Numbered from the stretch's first letter, positions 39,906 to 49,799 are shown. The stretch is DNA of 64,000 bases from Flaccisagitta enflata (GCA_965153355.1 OZ231127.1:96596001-96660000); one strand, 5' to 3'. Numbers and translations: made by a program. The notes: generated from the letters alone by a model not told the origin.

Positions 39906-40478
39906 TCATTCTTTTTTGAATGAATAGAGATTGTTGTTTAATTTGTATGTGCCAGATTCCACCCGCCTACGAAGGACCGCTCCTAGGCGTCGTTGCAAAT
40001 ATTTGATCGGCTGAAGCGAAAAGTTCCTCAGCAAGAACTCTTGGATGAACGAACGTCCCACTCCACTCTCGTGTCCCGCCAAAATGGCCTGGTCGACGAA
40101 CCCCTCAAATTGATGCGCCGTAACGACGTCCCTCTTGCTTCGATCTTCCTCCAAAGCGCTGTTACTCATATTAATCAACTCAGTCAGGCGCTCCTTGAAG
40201 ATACACATGGCGTCATGAATGCTTTGCAACTTTGCATCCATCATATCCAGCCTCTCCTCCACCGACGCACTGGACACCTTCGCGCATCCTCCTGCTACGC
40301 CTTCAACATCTTCGTCGTTGCTCTCAATTGGAGTTTCATTGTTGCTCTGATCATCTCCATCGTTACTCCCATCGTCTTCGTCGTAGCTCGACAAATCCTC
40401 GTCCATCAAATTCTTGGTTTTTTCATCGCCTTCTCCAACGCCAATCATCTTTTCTCCCTGGACGTTTTCCTCCATCAT
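39906..40478 (-). CDS. Acidic protein with possible linker-histone-like winged helix (190 aa)
   Basis: The first about 65 residues are strongly acidic (DEDLSSYDEDDGSNDGDDQS), followed by a helical region (ERLDMMDAKLQSIHDAMCIF). The last about 55 residues (SFIQEFLLRNF, LQRRLGAVLRRRVESGTYKL, NNNLYSF) have the spacing of an H15/winged-helix domain: helix, recognition helix, then a beta hairpin ending in a Tyr/Phe strand. This would fit DNA or chromatin binding, with the acidic tail as in histone chaperones. The match is by pattern only and the family is not certain. The open frame is uninterrupted. Confidence 0.5.
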   Translation of the reverse strand: MMEENVQGEKMIGVGEGDEKTKNLMDEDLSSYDEDDGSNDGDDQSNNETPIESNDEDVEGVAGGCAKVSSASVEERLDMMDAKLQSIHDAMCIFKERLTELINMSNSALEEDRSKRDVVTAHQFEGFVDQAILAGHESGVGRSFIQEFLLRNFSLQPIKYLQRRLGAVLRRRVESGTYKLNNNLYSFKKE

Positions 40479-40722
40479 TAGGTCAGTTTTTCACTTTTTT
40501 TTTTTTAATTTTCTAATGTCAACTGCAATTATAAATTGTGGGGTACATCAACCATTTTTAGGTGCGACAAACCGCCTCTATAACTGGCTCTGTCCGTCGG
40601 TCGGTAGGTTGGTCGGTAACGCAATCTTATTACAATTTTTATATAATCTAACATTTACTACCACATACAAAACCACGCTTTCAGTCCATTTGCCTTTGCG
40701 TATAGCCTTTATTCGCATCCCT
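40479..40722. other. Short intergenic with tetranucleotide-core repeat
   Basis: Contains GTGCGACAAACCGCCTC followed by GTCCGTCGGTCGGTAGGTTGG (about 40562-40615), a fragment of the dispersed family seen in the flanks. Confidence 0.6.
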
Positions 40723-41073
40723 TTAGTCCATCCCAAATTCTTCAAAATATTGTTTCACAATTCCTTCCATCTTCTTTCTTCTCATTTGCCGCTTTTTCTT
40801 TCTTTTTTCCTCTCTTATCTTTCTACGGACAGCTTTCATACTTTCAAATGGCTTGTTTTTGGCGTAGCAGTCTCCACATGTCGCTTCACCGCATTCCCCC
40901 TTGCAATTTTTGCTCAGGGTTGCCAGTTCCAACCGAATGACTTCTTGACGATCCGTTGCTTCTTCCGCATGCCCATTTTTTCCATTGTCATTCTTGACCT
41001 TTTGCACGCCAACGTTGACCTTCTTCTGCTTTCTGCCATTGAGCCTGATCTTTGATGGACTGCCCTTTTCCAT
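40723..41073 (-). CDS. Small Lys/Arg-rich protein with a Cys cluster
   Basis: From the ATG at 41073 the frame gives about 116 residues. The middle has CKGECGEATCGDC, a possible metal-binding cluster. The C-terminus is very basic (RRKIREEKRKKKRQMRRKKM). A second overlapping frame (ATG at 41183, RKRKCNCFES) runs into it, so the true N-terminus may lie upstream with a frame change near 41115. A nucleic-acid-binding or core-type role is inference; the family is not recognised. Confidence 0.4.
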   Translation of the reverse strand: MEKGSPSKIRLNGRKQKKVNVGVQKVKNDNGKNGHAEEATDRQEVIRLELATLSKNCKGECGEATCGDCYAKNKPFESMKAVRRKIREEKRKKKRQMRRKKMEGIVKQYFEEFGMD

Positions 41074-41286
41074 ACTCGCTTCACCGACCTTTGCCCATAG
41101 ATCATCAGATTGCAACTTTCAAAACAGTTGCATTTGCGTTTTCTGAGAACTGGCATTAGGTCGACGACAGTATGTTTTTCCATGCTTTTGATTGTCTATG
41201 CAGTATTTCTTCAATCAATTAATTTAAACTGTCAACAAAAACAAACCATATTCATACATGCATGACCTCTTTTATCGGCAACAAAT

Positions 41287-41907
41287 TCAGTCAATCACAA
41301 TGCAATCATCTTTGTCTTTATTCCAATTGTTTTTACTTCCCCCAAAAAGCGTTTCATTCCATCCCTTCACTTTTTCTTTCCACCTTTCCTCAGAACCGTC
41401 ACTTCCCTCGGTTGTCTTCGTACTTTCCGCGCCAAAAAGCATTTGCCTCCACTCTTTCACTTTTTCATCCCACCCAGGACCGTAACATTCCCCATTTCCG
41501 TTCGCACTGTCCGCCAATTCAGCGTCCAAATCGTCCCACGAAACCCAATCTCCACTCTTCTCACTGCAGTTGCCCATTTTTGCATTTCCAGCTGCTTTTT
41601 TCTTCTTTGCTTGTTCTCTCTTCTCTTGACGTTTTAACTGTTTCTTCATCAATTCCTCCATATCCGACGGGGGCCCAAAAGATTCAACCCTATGACTGCA
41701 CCAAATTCCAGTTTGTCGCCTTCTTGAGTTCAAATTGTACATCTTTCTCTCCTTTTCATCACATCTGTTTATTATCTCATACGCTTCATTCACCTTCCTG
41801 TGCATATCTTCTTCATCAAAAGCGTCTCCATTGGCATATATGTCAATTATTCTACATATTCCACGGTCTTTTTGGCATATAGGCAAATGTTTATGCTCCA
41901 ACGACAT
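41287..41907 (-). CDS. Unknown charged protein with duplicated W-x-EKVK-x-W motif (206 aa)
   Basis: The ATG at 41907 is preferred, since the frame upstream lacks an ATG. The N-terminal part has several Cys/His residues and a Lys-rich stretch (KKQLKRQEKREQAKKKK). The C-terminal part repeats a short motif: WDEKVKEWRQMLFG and, about 40 residues later, WKEKVKGWNETLFG, followed by an acidic end. Repeated Trp-based motifs suggest peptide-like binding elements. No domain is recognised. Confidence 0.5.
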   Translation of the reverse strand: MSLEHKHLPICQKDRGICRIIDIYANGDAFDEEDMHRKVNEAYEIINRCDEKERKMYNLNSRRRQTGIWCSHRVESFGPPSDMEELMKKQLKRQEKREQAKKKKAAGNAKMGNCSEKSGDWVSWDDLDAELADSANGNGECYGPGWDEKVKEWRQMLFGAESTKTTEGSDGSEERWKEKVKGWNETLFGGSKNNWNKDKDDCIVID

Positions 41908-41972
41908 CTGCTGCACATAAAACTGGGTTAATACAATGCTTATATACAAAATTAATCCATCAACTAATTTTT

Positions 41973-42396
41973 TCAATCACTTAACCATTCATTGTCAACA
42001 TTTCTCATCCTCTTCTCCGTCACTTGATTCAGTCCATGAGCTGTCACTCGAACTGTCACTCGACGAACTGCTACTCGATGAGGATTCCGTCTCCTCCTTG
42101 TCTTTTTTTTTTCTTTTTTGGTCATTTTTTTTTCATCTTTTTTACTTGTAGATTTCTTTCTTTTTTTGGCTTCAACCTTCTTCTCTGTCTTTTTTTTTTT
42201 TGGCCCCTTGGTCACCTTTTTTCACTTGTTTTTTCTTTTTCTTCACTTGCTTTTTCTTTTTCTTTTCTGCATTCTTGATGTCCTCGTTATAATTTTCCAC
42301 GGCCGACTGGTTCTCTTTGGTTGTGGACAGTTCCAATCGATTTTTACCCTTTATCTTGGTCATAATGACCTCCAACGCGTCACCCGTGATGCTCAT
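41973..42396 (-). pseudogene. Lys-rich protein with Ser/acidic tail, frame interrupted in A runs
   Basis: Begins at the ATG at 42396 with MSITGDALEVIMTKIKGKN, then a long Lys-rich stretch (KKKKKQVKKKKKQVKK). The frame changes at A/T homopolymers near 42190 and 42110. The final part, in a third frame, is a Ser run followed by SSWTESSDGEEDEK. All changes fall in runs of 8-10 identical bases, so sequencing or assembly error is as likely as decay. Confidence 0.45.
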
Positions 42397-42398
42397 AT

Positions 42399-43559
42399 CT
42401 AGATTTTTTTGAAAATAATCAAATCAAAGCTAATTGAAAACTTTTTTACACTACTGGTATCAAAACGGGAAAATGAATTATTGTACAAACAAAAATTCAG
42501 CTCCTCGATGCGTCGACAAGATGAAATCCTTTTGGTATGACAAATAAGTTTTTTTGTCTCAAAATTGTAAGATGATAGAATAGAATAGGTGTTACCGGCA
42601 TAAAAAAAAGTCGGTTCTATCAATGTCTTGAATTCAATGTGACAAATCTTATCCTTTTCATCCAAAAACTGCACTAAACCACTAAGACTCATGCTACGAC
42701 AAATTTTTAAAGACATCTTTTCTGAATCGCTCATACAGTCATCTTTAGAGTTGCCTTTGAAATTTGTCAGTTGAGACACCTCGTCATAAAATCCAAGCGC
42801 CAGAAATAAAGGACAATTAGCAAAAAACATCATTCCCTGGGCCATTTCCAACTTGACCCTGTTTTCACTATAAGATACATTAAATAACTCTTCTACTTTG
42901 TTTTTCCAACTCACTCCAGACTTTGACCGCCTCAAATCATAATTTGCCACCAAAGTACTATCTACATTCTTTCCATTTGCTTTAATGTCAACGTTAGGTC
43001 CATTCACAACTACTTCTCCAGAACGCACAACAGCAGCAGTAGGATTTGCGTCACCCGCAGCAGCAGCGGCAGTAGGATTTGCGTCAACTGCAACAGCAGC
43101 AGCAGTAGAATTTGCGTCACCCGCAGCGGCAGCAGCTCCATTAACAGTCACCGCCGAATCGTTTGAACTCCCATTTGCTTCCGATGCAACTCCAGAGTCT
43201 GTCTCAGGTCTTACTTTCACTGATGCTTCGTTGTATTCACTACAAACAGTTGTATATACAAAATTGTTGCATACAAGGCAATTCAATTGCTTGCAGAGAT
43301 CCTCTATAGACGTATAATTTAGTTCAAAATGTCGTATTTCTTCTTTTTTTAAAAAGTTTTTGTCTTCTCCAAAAAACATGAAAAACTTCACATTTTTTTG
43401 TCTTTCAGTTATTGTCAAATTCTCTAAGCGCACAAACACTTTGTCCCTTTCATCGTAGTTAGGAGTTAATCCATTCAAATTCACGTGAAAAGAGCTTTTT
43501 TCCCTCACGTAGCATCCAGCTTTACTAGTGTCCACTCTAATTTCCCGCAAAACTTCCAT
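42399..43559 (-). CDS. Polinton structural-type protein, possible minor capsid (386 aa)
   Basis: The start is the ATG at 43559. The N-terminal half is beta-rich (SSFHVNLNGL, VFVRLENLTI, VKFFMFFGEDK, IRHFELNY). A low-complexity linker of Ala/Asp/Asn repeats (AAAAAGDANPTAA) follows. The C-terminal half contains MFFANCPLFLALGFYDEV, reminiscent of the S-x-x-LA-x-LGF signature in a conserved Polinton virion protein. A minor capsid or penton-like role is inference from that pattern and its place among structural genes. The frame is open throughout. Confidence 0.45.
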   Translation of the reverse strand: MEVLREIRVDTSKAGCYVREKSSFHVNLNGLTPNYDERDKVFVRLENLTITERQKNVKFFMFFGEDKNFLKKEEIRHFELNYTSIEDLCKQLNCLVCNNFVYTTVCSEYNEASVKVRPETDSGVASEANGSSNDSAVTVNGAAAAAGDANSTAAAVAVDANPTAAAAAGDANPTAAVVRSGEVVVNGPNVDIKANGKNVDSTLVANYDLRRSKSGVSWKNKVEELFNVSYSENRVKLEMAQGMMFFANCPLFLALGFYDEVSQLTNFKGNSKDDCMSDSEKMSLKICRSMSLSGLVQFLDEKDKICHIEFKTLIEPTFFYAGNTYSILSSYNFETKKLICHTKRISSCRRIEELNFCLYNNSFSRFDTSSVKKFSISFDLIIFKKI

Positions 43560-43591
43560 TTTACTCAGTTCCCACACTTCATTTCTTCTTT

Positions 43592-44053
43592 TCAAACAAA
43601 ATTACGCAGCGCGACATTTCTCCCCTTTCTTCCTACAGATTCACCACCGCCCCCACTGCCATGTTGCACTCCATTTGATGCCGCGTCAGTGCCATCGCGG
43701 CTCCAATCACCGAGTCGAAAATTTACACTCAAATCGCGACCAAATCGCATCCGGACATGGGCAACCACCTTCCTTCCGAGCAAAAACATCACCATCAACA
43801 CGGCAAAAATGACGAAGAGGCCTTTGATATACAGACCCAAAGCGTCAAGCCATTTCAGCTCAAATTCGACCTCCAGAATTTCAATTTCTTTGGTTGGTAC
43901 TGTATCCACAAAGGTCGATACCGTGGAATAGCTATCAATGGGTTCCAAATCCACAGAGGTCGGTCTTGATAATTCTGTGAAAGTCACATTTGTGCTATTT
44001 GTCCATAACGGCCCCACCGAAGCAAATTCGATTCCTGAAGTGACATTCATCAT
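43592..44053 (-). CDS. Single-pass membrane protein (about 153 aa)
   Basis: The ATG at 44053 (or 44050) starts a short Thr/Ser-rich ectodomain with three N-glycosylation sequons (NVT, NST, NVT), then a TM segment at about residues 77-96 (GLFVIFAVLMVMFLLG), then a basic, Gly-rich tail. No signal peptide is visible. Its stop lies 33 bases before the next gene's ATG. With the left-arm membrane proteins it makes three membrane proteins in one element. Confidence 0.55.
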   Translation of the reverse strand: MMNVTSGIEFASVGPLWTNSTNVTFTELSRPTSVDLEPIDSYSTVSTFVDTVPTKEIEILEVEFELKWLDALGLYIKGLFVIFAVLMVMFLLGRKVVAHVRMRFGRDLSVNFRLGDWSRDGTDAASNGVQHGSGGGGESVGRKGRNVALRNFV

Positions 44054-44088
44054 TTTTTTTTCTGTTACACACAAAGTAAAACACAATT

Positions 44089-45264
44089 TTATACATTTTT
44101 TGAAGTGAAATAGGGCTTTTTGCTACCTTCTACAGTGAAATATGTATATACACCATCATTTTTCCTCACAGCACTCTCCCCTAAACAATTCAGGTACCGC
44201 GCTTTGCCTATTGTCATGTTTTTAAACACCTTTAATTCGTAGTATGAGAATTTGGCCTCAGATACAGGGGCAAAACTATACACATTGCCCAAAAGAAAGT
44301 AAAATAGACCATCGTAGTTAAACCGTTGCAAAACGATATAGTAACGATCACCAAAGCTTCCATGACTTTCCTTAAAACCCAGATTCTCTTTAGCACTGTT
44401 TTTTTGTACCTTTACTACACAGTACAACTCAATATTCATTGGATTTTTGAGATTTTTTTTCAAATACTTCCTACTTTTAATCCTATGAGAGTGTTTCATC
44501 ATGGCGACCTGTTTTGGGTTTTGATTTATCATATCTTTACTTGAATAGCCGTTAAACACAGCACGACCTCGACTATTCATGATTTTTTGAACTGCCAGTA
44601 GTCTCTCAGGCCACTTCATAACTCCACTGCTCTCATCATTTTGCAGGCTTCTCTCAATCATCATTTTTGCCGTTCTAATAGCCTGCTCAGCGAAAACCGA
44701 ACCCTTACCCTTCCTCTCAAGTCTTCTAGGTGGTATAGGGTTAGATTTAATGCCATGCATTTTTAAAAACGATAAAAAAAGATTTGAGCCAAATTCCTGG
44801 CCATAGTCGCTACTGAACCTTTTGAAGCGTTCAGGCAAATAATCAGAGTTATAAAACACAAATTCAAAAGCTGCAATCACATCTTTTGCACGAGTTGACT
44901 TCAACGGGGCCAAAAATGTCATTAATGACAACGAATCAATTAACAACAGAATCATTTTTGTAGCGTCAGTCCCATACTGTCGATATTTACTAAAAAAGGC
45001 TAAATCACCATGCATCCAGTAAAAAAAATCAGGTGCCAAAATCATAGCTCTGGATGTCTCCCTTTTTAATCTTTCAGAGTCATTTCGTATGACCAAACCG
45101 CTGGACTGCTGCCCTTCAAGAAATTCTTCTATTTCTTCTTTTTTTACATCAAATCCTCTTTTACTTAAATATTTATGAATTTCATTCTTATTCTTTGACA
45201 GAAACAGCGGAGATTCTTTCTTCTGAAGCGCAGAAGTCAAAGTTTTTCTCACACTAGATCTCAT
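44089..45264 (-). CDS. INT: Retroviral-type DDE integrase of Polinton class (391 aa)
   Basis: This enzyme would insert the linear element into host DNA and create the short target duplication. The ATG at 45264 is chosen because it overlaps the preceding gene's stop as ATGA; an earlier frame start at 45318 lacks an ATG. Catalytic triad by alignment of pattern: D87 (MHGDLAFF), D153 (SSDYGQEF) and E193 (FAEQAIRTAK), with the typical IDSLSLMTFLAPLKS strand between them. The N-terminal 80 residues are helical and basic, without a clear HHCC zinc site. The C-terminal part is beta-rich. It is open throughout, unlike the polymerase and ATPase. Confidence 0.85.
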   Translation of the reverse strand: MRSSVRKTLTSALQKKESPLFLSKNKNEIHKYLSKRGFDVKKEEIEEFLEGQQSSGLVIRNDSERLKRETSRAMILAPDFFYWMHGDLAFFSKYRQYGTDATKMILLLIDSLSLMTFLAPLKSTRAKDVIAAFEFVFYNSDYLPERFKRFSSDYGQEFGSNLFLSFLKMHGIKSNPIPPRRLERKGKGSVFAEQAIRTAKMMIERSLQNDESSGVMKWPERLLAVQKIMNSRGRAVFNGYSSKDMINQNPKQVAMMKHSHRIKSRKYLKKNLKNPMNIELYCVVKVQKNSAKENLGFKESHGSFGDRYYIVLQRFNYDGLFYFLLGNVYSFAPVSEAKFSYYELKVFKNMTIGKARYLNCLGESAVRKNDGVYTYFTVEGSKKPYFTSKNV

Positions 45265-45919
45265 TTTCGCACCCTCTTTTTCTTCCCAGTGTCTGGAGCG
45301 ACCAAGGCAGACTTCCACGCCTCGTCCAACTTTGCAGTCAACCTAGGAGATCGGCGTAAAGAATTCAAAGATTGGTCATCAAGGCCAAATTTTTTCGCAG
45401 CCGGCGTCAAATTTTCCTCCTCCTCATCCGCGCCTCTTCGACGCTTCCTCCCTTTCTCCTTCACTTCCTGCCGTCCTACCGACGATTCATCTGCCACAAC
45501 AGGCGCGTCCGACGTGTTATTTTCAACAGCACCATCTACAGCTTCATTCGCGTCAACTCCAATATCTTCATTGTTTGCAGGTACCACATTTAAAGCAGCT
45601 TTATCCTTTTCTCTTATGGTACCAATTTTTATTAAATCGTCTTTGATCGCAACGGAATCGCCCGATCGAATTGCGTGTACAGCAGTTTTTATATGCAAAA
45701 GTCCCTCCAAAAATAGAGTTAATCCTATCGGTAAATTAGCCGCGTCATTTTTCACACAGAATTGAATCAAATTTTTTATATTCGTGAATCTGATGGTTTC
45801 AGATGCTACAATGATCTCGAGAGAGTTTCTATCGTAGCTCATATACTCACTTTCGTTTATTGACTGCAAAATAGTCTCACCCAATTCTCTTTCTTTGGCA
45901 CCATTCAAATCACTTAAAA
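45261..45919 (-). CDS. Unknown protein with nuclear-localisation-type C-terminus
   Basis: The frame is open from about 45970 to 45261. The first in-frame ATG is 45842, which would give 193 residues, but a start upstream or by frame change from the preceding small gene is possible. An N-terminal helical domain (NLIQFCVKNDAANLPIGLTL, FLEGLLHIKTAVHAIRSGD) is followed by an acidic linker and a C-terminus with GRKRRRGADEEEENLTP, SLRRSPRLTAKL and GKKKRVRK, typical nuclear localisation signals. Its last codons overlap the integrase start. The role is unknown. Confidence 0.5.
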
Positions 45920-46138
45920 TTACATCATATTCACTTCTTGAAGCGCTGCATCGCCGTTGTTCACGCCATTGTCCGGTCTTGAATTGATTGCTTCCCCACT
46001 TTTCAGCAAGGATAACTTTTTTCCATCAATCAATCCTTTTATCCGTTCTATTTTTTGCTCGCACGATATGCCCGTGTCATCTATAACTGCAGTCAAATGT
46101 GGTGATTTTATGTATGACGTCTGTGTGCTTCTACTCAT
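45920..46138 (-). CDS. Small unknown protein (72 aa), possibly the N-terminus of the next gene
   Basis: From the ATG at 46138: MSRSTQTSYIKSPHLTAV, then a Cys and a helical stretch, ending QEVNMM. The downstream gene's frame is open across its end, so the two may be one gene split by a frame change near 45950. No domain is recognised. Confidence 0.4.
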   Translation of the reverse strand: MSRSTQTSYIKSPHLTAVIDDTGISCEQKIERIKGLIDGKKLSLLKSGEAINSRPDNGVNNGDAALQEVNMM

Positions 46139-46286
46139 TGTTTTTCCCACAAAATTCTAATCCAAACTTGGACTATAATTTGGCCTGAATAGGTGTCATT
46201 CCACTTCAACCTTGGACTATAGTTCAATCTGGGTAGGTGTCATTTCAATTCAGCCCTGGACTATAATTCATTCTGAGTAGATGTCT

Positions 46287-46616
46287 TTAATCGTCACATT
46301 CAATGCAATTGCTGATAAAATCAGCTATCAAGTAATTATAAAAAGTTTTCTCCCTTTCATCGCACTTGATAAATCTTTTTTTTCGTTTTTTCAACGAGAT
46401 TTTATCATCCTTTAAAAAATTCAGTAATTTTTTAAATTTTAAAATTTTACGACGAGTTGACGATGAGAAACAGGATTTCAGTTTTTTCTTTTTGGAATTG
46501 CTTATAATTTCGACAACGCAAAGAAACACGTTTCTCTTTAATTGTTTGTCAAACAATGTATCTGTCACACAAGCTTCCAGTAGGGCCTTCAGATTTTTCT
46601 TTTTTCTGCAAGCCAT
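46287..46616 (-). CDS. Small basic Polinton core-type protein (109 aa)
   Basis: It matches by pattern the short Lys-rich protein found beside the ATPase in many Polintons and adintoviruses: a leading LLEACVTD segment, a KRNVFLCVVEIISNS helix, then KILKFKKLLNFLKDDKISLK and KKRKKRF. In that family it is thought to be a virion core or DNA-condensing protein (adenovirus pX-like); that role is from family knowledge, not shown here. The glycine-rich end usual in the family is absent. The ATG at 46616 lies 16 bases after the ATPase stop. Confidence 0.6.
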   Translation of the reverse strand: MACRKKKNLKALLEACVTDTLFDKQLKRNVFLCVVEIISNSKKKKLKSCFSSSTRRKILKFKKLLNFLKDDKISLKKRKKRFIKCDEREKTFYNYLIADFISNCIECDD

Positions 46617-46632
46617 GAGTCATCCTTTTTGC

Positions 46633-48165
46633 CTACTTGGCATCTACCTCGCCGTCGTCACTCAGCTCGCTCTCACTTGACTCGTGAAATGATAAAACTG
46701 GTCCAGGTTGACTCATCATCACATTTGTAAAAACCGTAGGACGTTTCATGTGTGTCGATATGCAAATTACCATGCATTGATATTGTTGACTTTGCACATG
46801 TTTCTCGAACAAGGTCCATAAAGACGCATCACCCTTCACTGGAATTAAGTAGTTTTTTAGGTATCTCCTTAAACTCCAGGCCTCATGACTGGTTTTAAAG
46901 AGAATGAGATGGGTACTGTTATTCAGCATAGGATTCAATTTTGACGATTTTAAAAACATTTCAAAACTTTGCGTTGAATACATTAGTATGATGCCATAAT
47001 GATGGACCCAGATTTGACTCATGACCAAAAAATTTCTCGTAGCTTTTCGTTGCTTCCAGTCTGAGGTGCAAAATCATCCACAATAATCACCGTACTGTTT
47101 TTATCAATACCTACTTGTTCAATGAAATCTTCTTCTGGCATTTTTCGCAAAAAAAGACTTTTAATGTCCTTTTCAGTTGACAAAAATTTTTTCGTTTTAA
47201 TTACTGCGTCACACTCTTCTTGATAAAACCAAACCAACTTAGTAGGCTTCACCCACAAATGATTTTCATGGTCTTTTATGGTCTCGTAGAAAAAAGTGCT
47301 TTTTCCTTTAAATCAACAATAGATATGTACTCAATTCTTTAAACTATTGCCAGTGACACACAATAACAAAATAATGTCCTAAACCTAAACATATACAGAC
47401 TTAAAAGTAAATTTTTAAAAAAATTTTAAAATTTTGGTAAAAGTAGATGGTCTCGGGCCTGAATTTAGAATTTCAACATAAGTGGCAATTTAATAAAAAA
47501 AAAAATAGTAAAAGTAGATGGTCTCAGGCCTGAATTTAGAATTTCAACATAAGTGGCAATTTGATAAAAAAAAAATAGTAAAAGTAGATGGTCTCAGGCC
47601 TGAATTTAGAATTTCAACATAAGTGGCAATTTAATAAAAAAAAAAATAGTAAAAGTAGATGGTCTCAGGCCTGAATTTAGAATTTCAACATAAGTGGCAA
47701 TTTGATAAAAAAAAAATAGTAAAAGTAGATGGTCTCAGGCCTGAATTTAAAATTTCAACTTAAATGTCAATTTTGAAAAAAAAAATAAATTTTAGTAAAA
47801 GTAGATGGTCTCAGGCCTGAATTTAGAATTTCAACTTAAATGTCAATTTCAAAAATAAAAATTTAAAATTTTCGTAATAGTAGAGGGTCTTTAGCCTGGT
47901 TTTGTAAAAACCTCAAATTTTAAATTCAACTTAAAACGCAATTTTAAATTTTTAGTAAAAGTAGAGGGTCCTACGCGTGAATTTAGAAAACTTCAAAACT
48001 ATTTTCAAATAAAATCAAAAAAGTAGGAATTCCTTAAAAAAAATTATTATTTTGAGTATTTATCTATTGCTGACCACAAGCTGAGGCTCCCATACAAATC
48101 AGGAGGCTACCAGGTGGATATTTATGACATTTACTCGAATAAAATTGCTTTCCACTTTGATCCAT
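46633..48165 (-). pseudogene. ATP: A32/FtsK-type DNA-packaging ATPase, spliced, with one frame change
   Basis: It would pump DNA into capsids. Exon 1, 48165-48075, ends inside the P-loop; exon 2 starts at 47305 with GKSTFF after a TTTAAAG acceptor. The junction phase is right and restores the GxxxxGKST form. The 769-base intron holds a 66 bp minisatellite. Exon 2 has Walker B (STVIIVDDFAPQ) and, after the break, HHYGIILMYSTQSFEMFL and HLILFKT, the sensor region of Polinton/adenovirus-type ATPases. The frame changes at a T run near 47035, where a stop (47019) overlaps a new ATG (47028). It ends ESELSDDGEVDAK. Sequencing error in the T run cannot be excluded. Confidence 0.8.
47435..47960. repeat. 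66 bp minisatellite, about 7-8 copies, in the ATPase intron
   Basis: The unit holds AAAAGTAGATGGTCTCAGGC, CTGAATTTAGAATTTCAACA and TAAGTGGCAATTT plus a run of A. The first five copies are nearly identical; the last two or three are diverged and shorter of the TAAGTGG part. Confidence 0.93.
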
Positions 48166-49496
48166 GATTCTAATAGAAATTTCTAAAAATTTCCTATTAT
48201 ATATCTCAATTATTTTATCTTCCTCTTCCACCTCCATATATCTCCTTTATCTTACTTCTCTTCCTCTTTTATCCTCCTCATTTCTCTTCCTCTTTTTCTC
48301 TTCCTTTTCCCCTTACCTCCATTATGGCACAATTTTTTCTTTCTTTCTTTCCTCCTTTCCTCTATTTCTTTCTTCTCTTCCTTTTCCTATTTCTTTCTGT
48401 TATAATTTTTTCTTTTTTCTCTTCCCCATTCACGCGTCACTTCTCTTCCTCCTTTTCACGCGCCCAATATTCATCCTTAACTCCTCCTCCTCATTTGTCA
48501 TCTGTCATCTGTCATCTGTCATCTGTCACTGCATACCATCTGTCATCAGTCATCTGTCATGTGTCATCTGTCACCGCGGCTCTAGACCTTTCACATCACA
48601 ACCTCTACAACTATACAGTCTACTTCTACCTTTTCTCATAGTCATTATCAAACCTCAAAACCCTACCACCTTTTTTTTTTTCAAATTGCTATCTCATACC
48701 TTTGTCTCAAATCCTTACCTCTCTTATTTTTATTTCAACCATTTCAAAATCTTCTTCTTTCATTTCCTATTCTTTATTCTTATTTTTCGTGAAAAAAATT
48801 TTCACTTTTTTCTTCTCAGGTACTACACAAAACCTAATTTCTACCATAAAAACCAATTTTCCACCAATTAAAACCAAATTTCCACCATCTAAAACCAAAT
48901 TTCTACCATATAAAACCTTATATCTACCATGTAAAAGCCTTATTTCTACCATGCAAAGCCTAATTTCCACCATGCAAAGCCTAATTTCTACCAATCCAAA
49001 ACCTTTCTTGTCACATATAAAAACCTCATTTGTACCTATAGAAAACCTCAAAAGTACCCACTTAACTCTTGTATTCCTCCATTGGTTTTTTATTGCTTCC
49101 CATTTTGACATCTATAAAAGCCTCATTTCTACCCAAGAAAACCATTTTTGAACATATAAAGGCCTCATTTCTACCATCATTTTCTTTCCTGCTTCTTCCT
49201 TTTTCTTCATACTTCCCTCAAAGGTTTTTCTATATTCCCTTCTTGGTTTCTTTACTTTGCTTTTAGGTTTCATATCTTTCTTTACTTTCATAACCTCCTT
49301 CCAACTTTAACTCAAATGGTAGAAAATTGCCTTGCTTCTTCCTTCTCTCACGAAATCGTATTTGTAGCTAGTCCATCAGCAGAAATCCTTTCATTCATTC
49401 TCTTCTCTCCTCCTCTCTTCTCTACTCTTCTTCTTCTCCTTTGCTCCTCCTCGCCGAAAACGTAGGATTCCCTCTCTGCTGAAACTCTCTGCCTTT
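48166..49496. other. Gene-free, pyrimidine-rich end of the right arm
   Basis: The stretch is C/T-rich on the plus strand, with a CATCTGT tandem at 48497-48572 and a minisatellite of about 18 bp at 48835-49170 (units like AAAACCTAATTTCTACCAT). No supported coding frame. Promoters for the leftward genes are expected here, but none is recognisable. Confidence 0.6.
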
Positions 49497-49799
49497 GAGT
49501 AGAGATTTTTGAGTCCTGAAATTCTACCATTCTGCAAATCCTCTGCAACTCGTCGCGCGTTTCCTACTTTTACAAATTGGCCGGAGCTCCTCCTCCTCCT
49601 CCTTATTGGCCTTGCAAAAGGCTTGACCACTAGAATATGGGCAGGAGACTTTGGGCAGGAGTGGTCATCTTTAGCTAGCTCGTAGTTATTTCTTTGTTAG
49701 GAAATGGTAATAGTAGAGGGTATTTCTCCACGTTTTCAGAGCCTCATGAGTTTGACCGCTATAGGATAACTGCCACTTATCACAATTTTCCTTACTACT
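49497..49799 (-). repeat. Right terminal inverted repeat, about 303 bp
   Basis: The reverse complement begins AGTAGTAAGGAAAATTGTGA and follows the left repeat through the shared GAGGAGGAGGAGCTCCGGCC block to AAATCTCTACTC. Confidence 0.9.

Noticed and set aside
47435-47960. CRISPR-like regular repeats
   Set aside because: The units are directly adjacent with no unique spacers and lie in a eukaryotic intron; it is a minisatellite.
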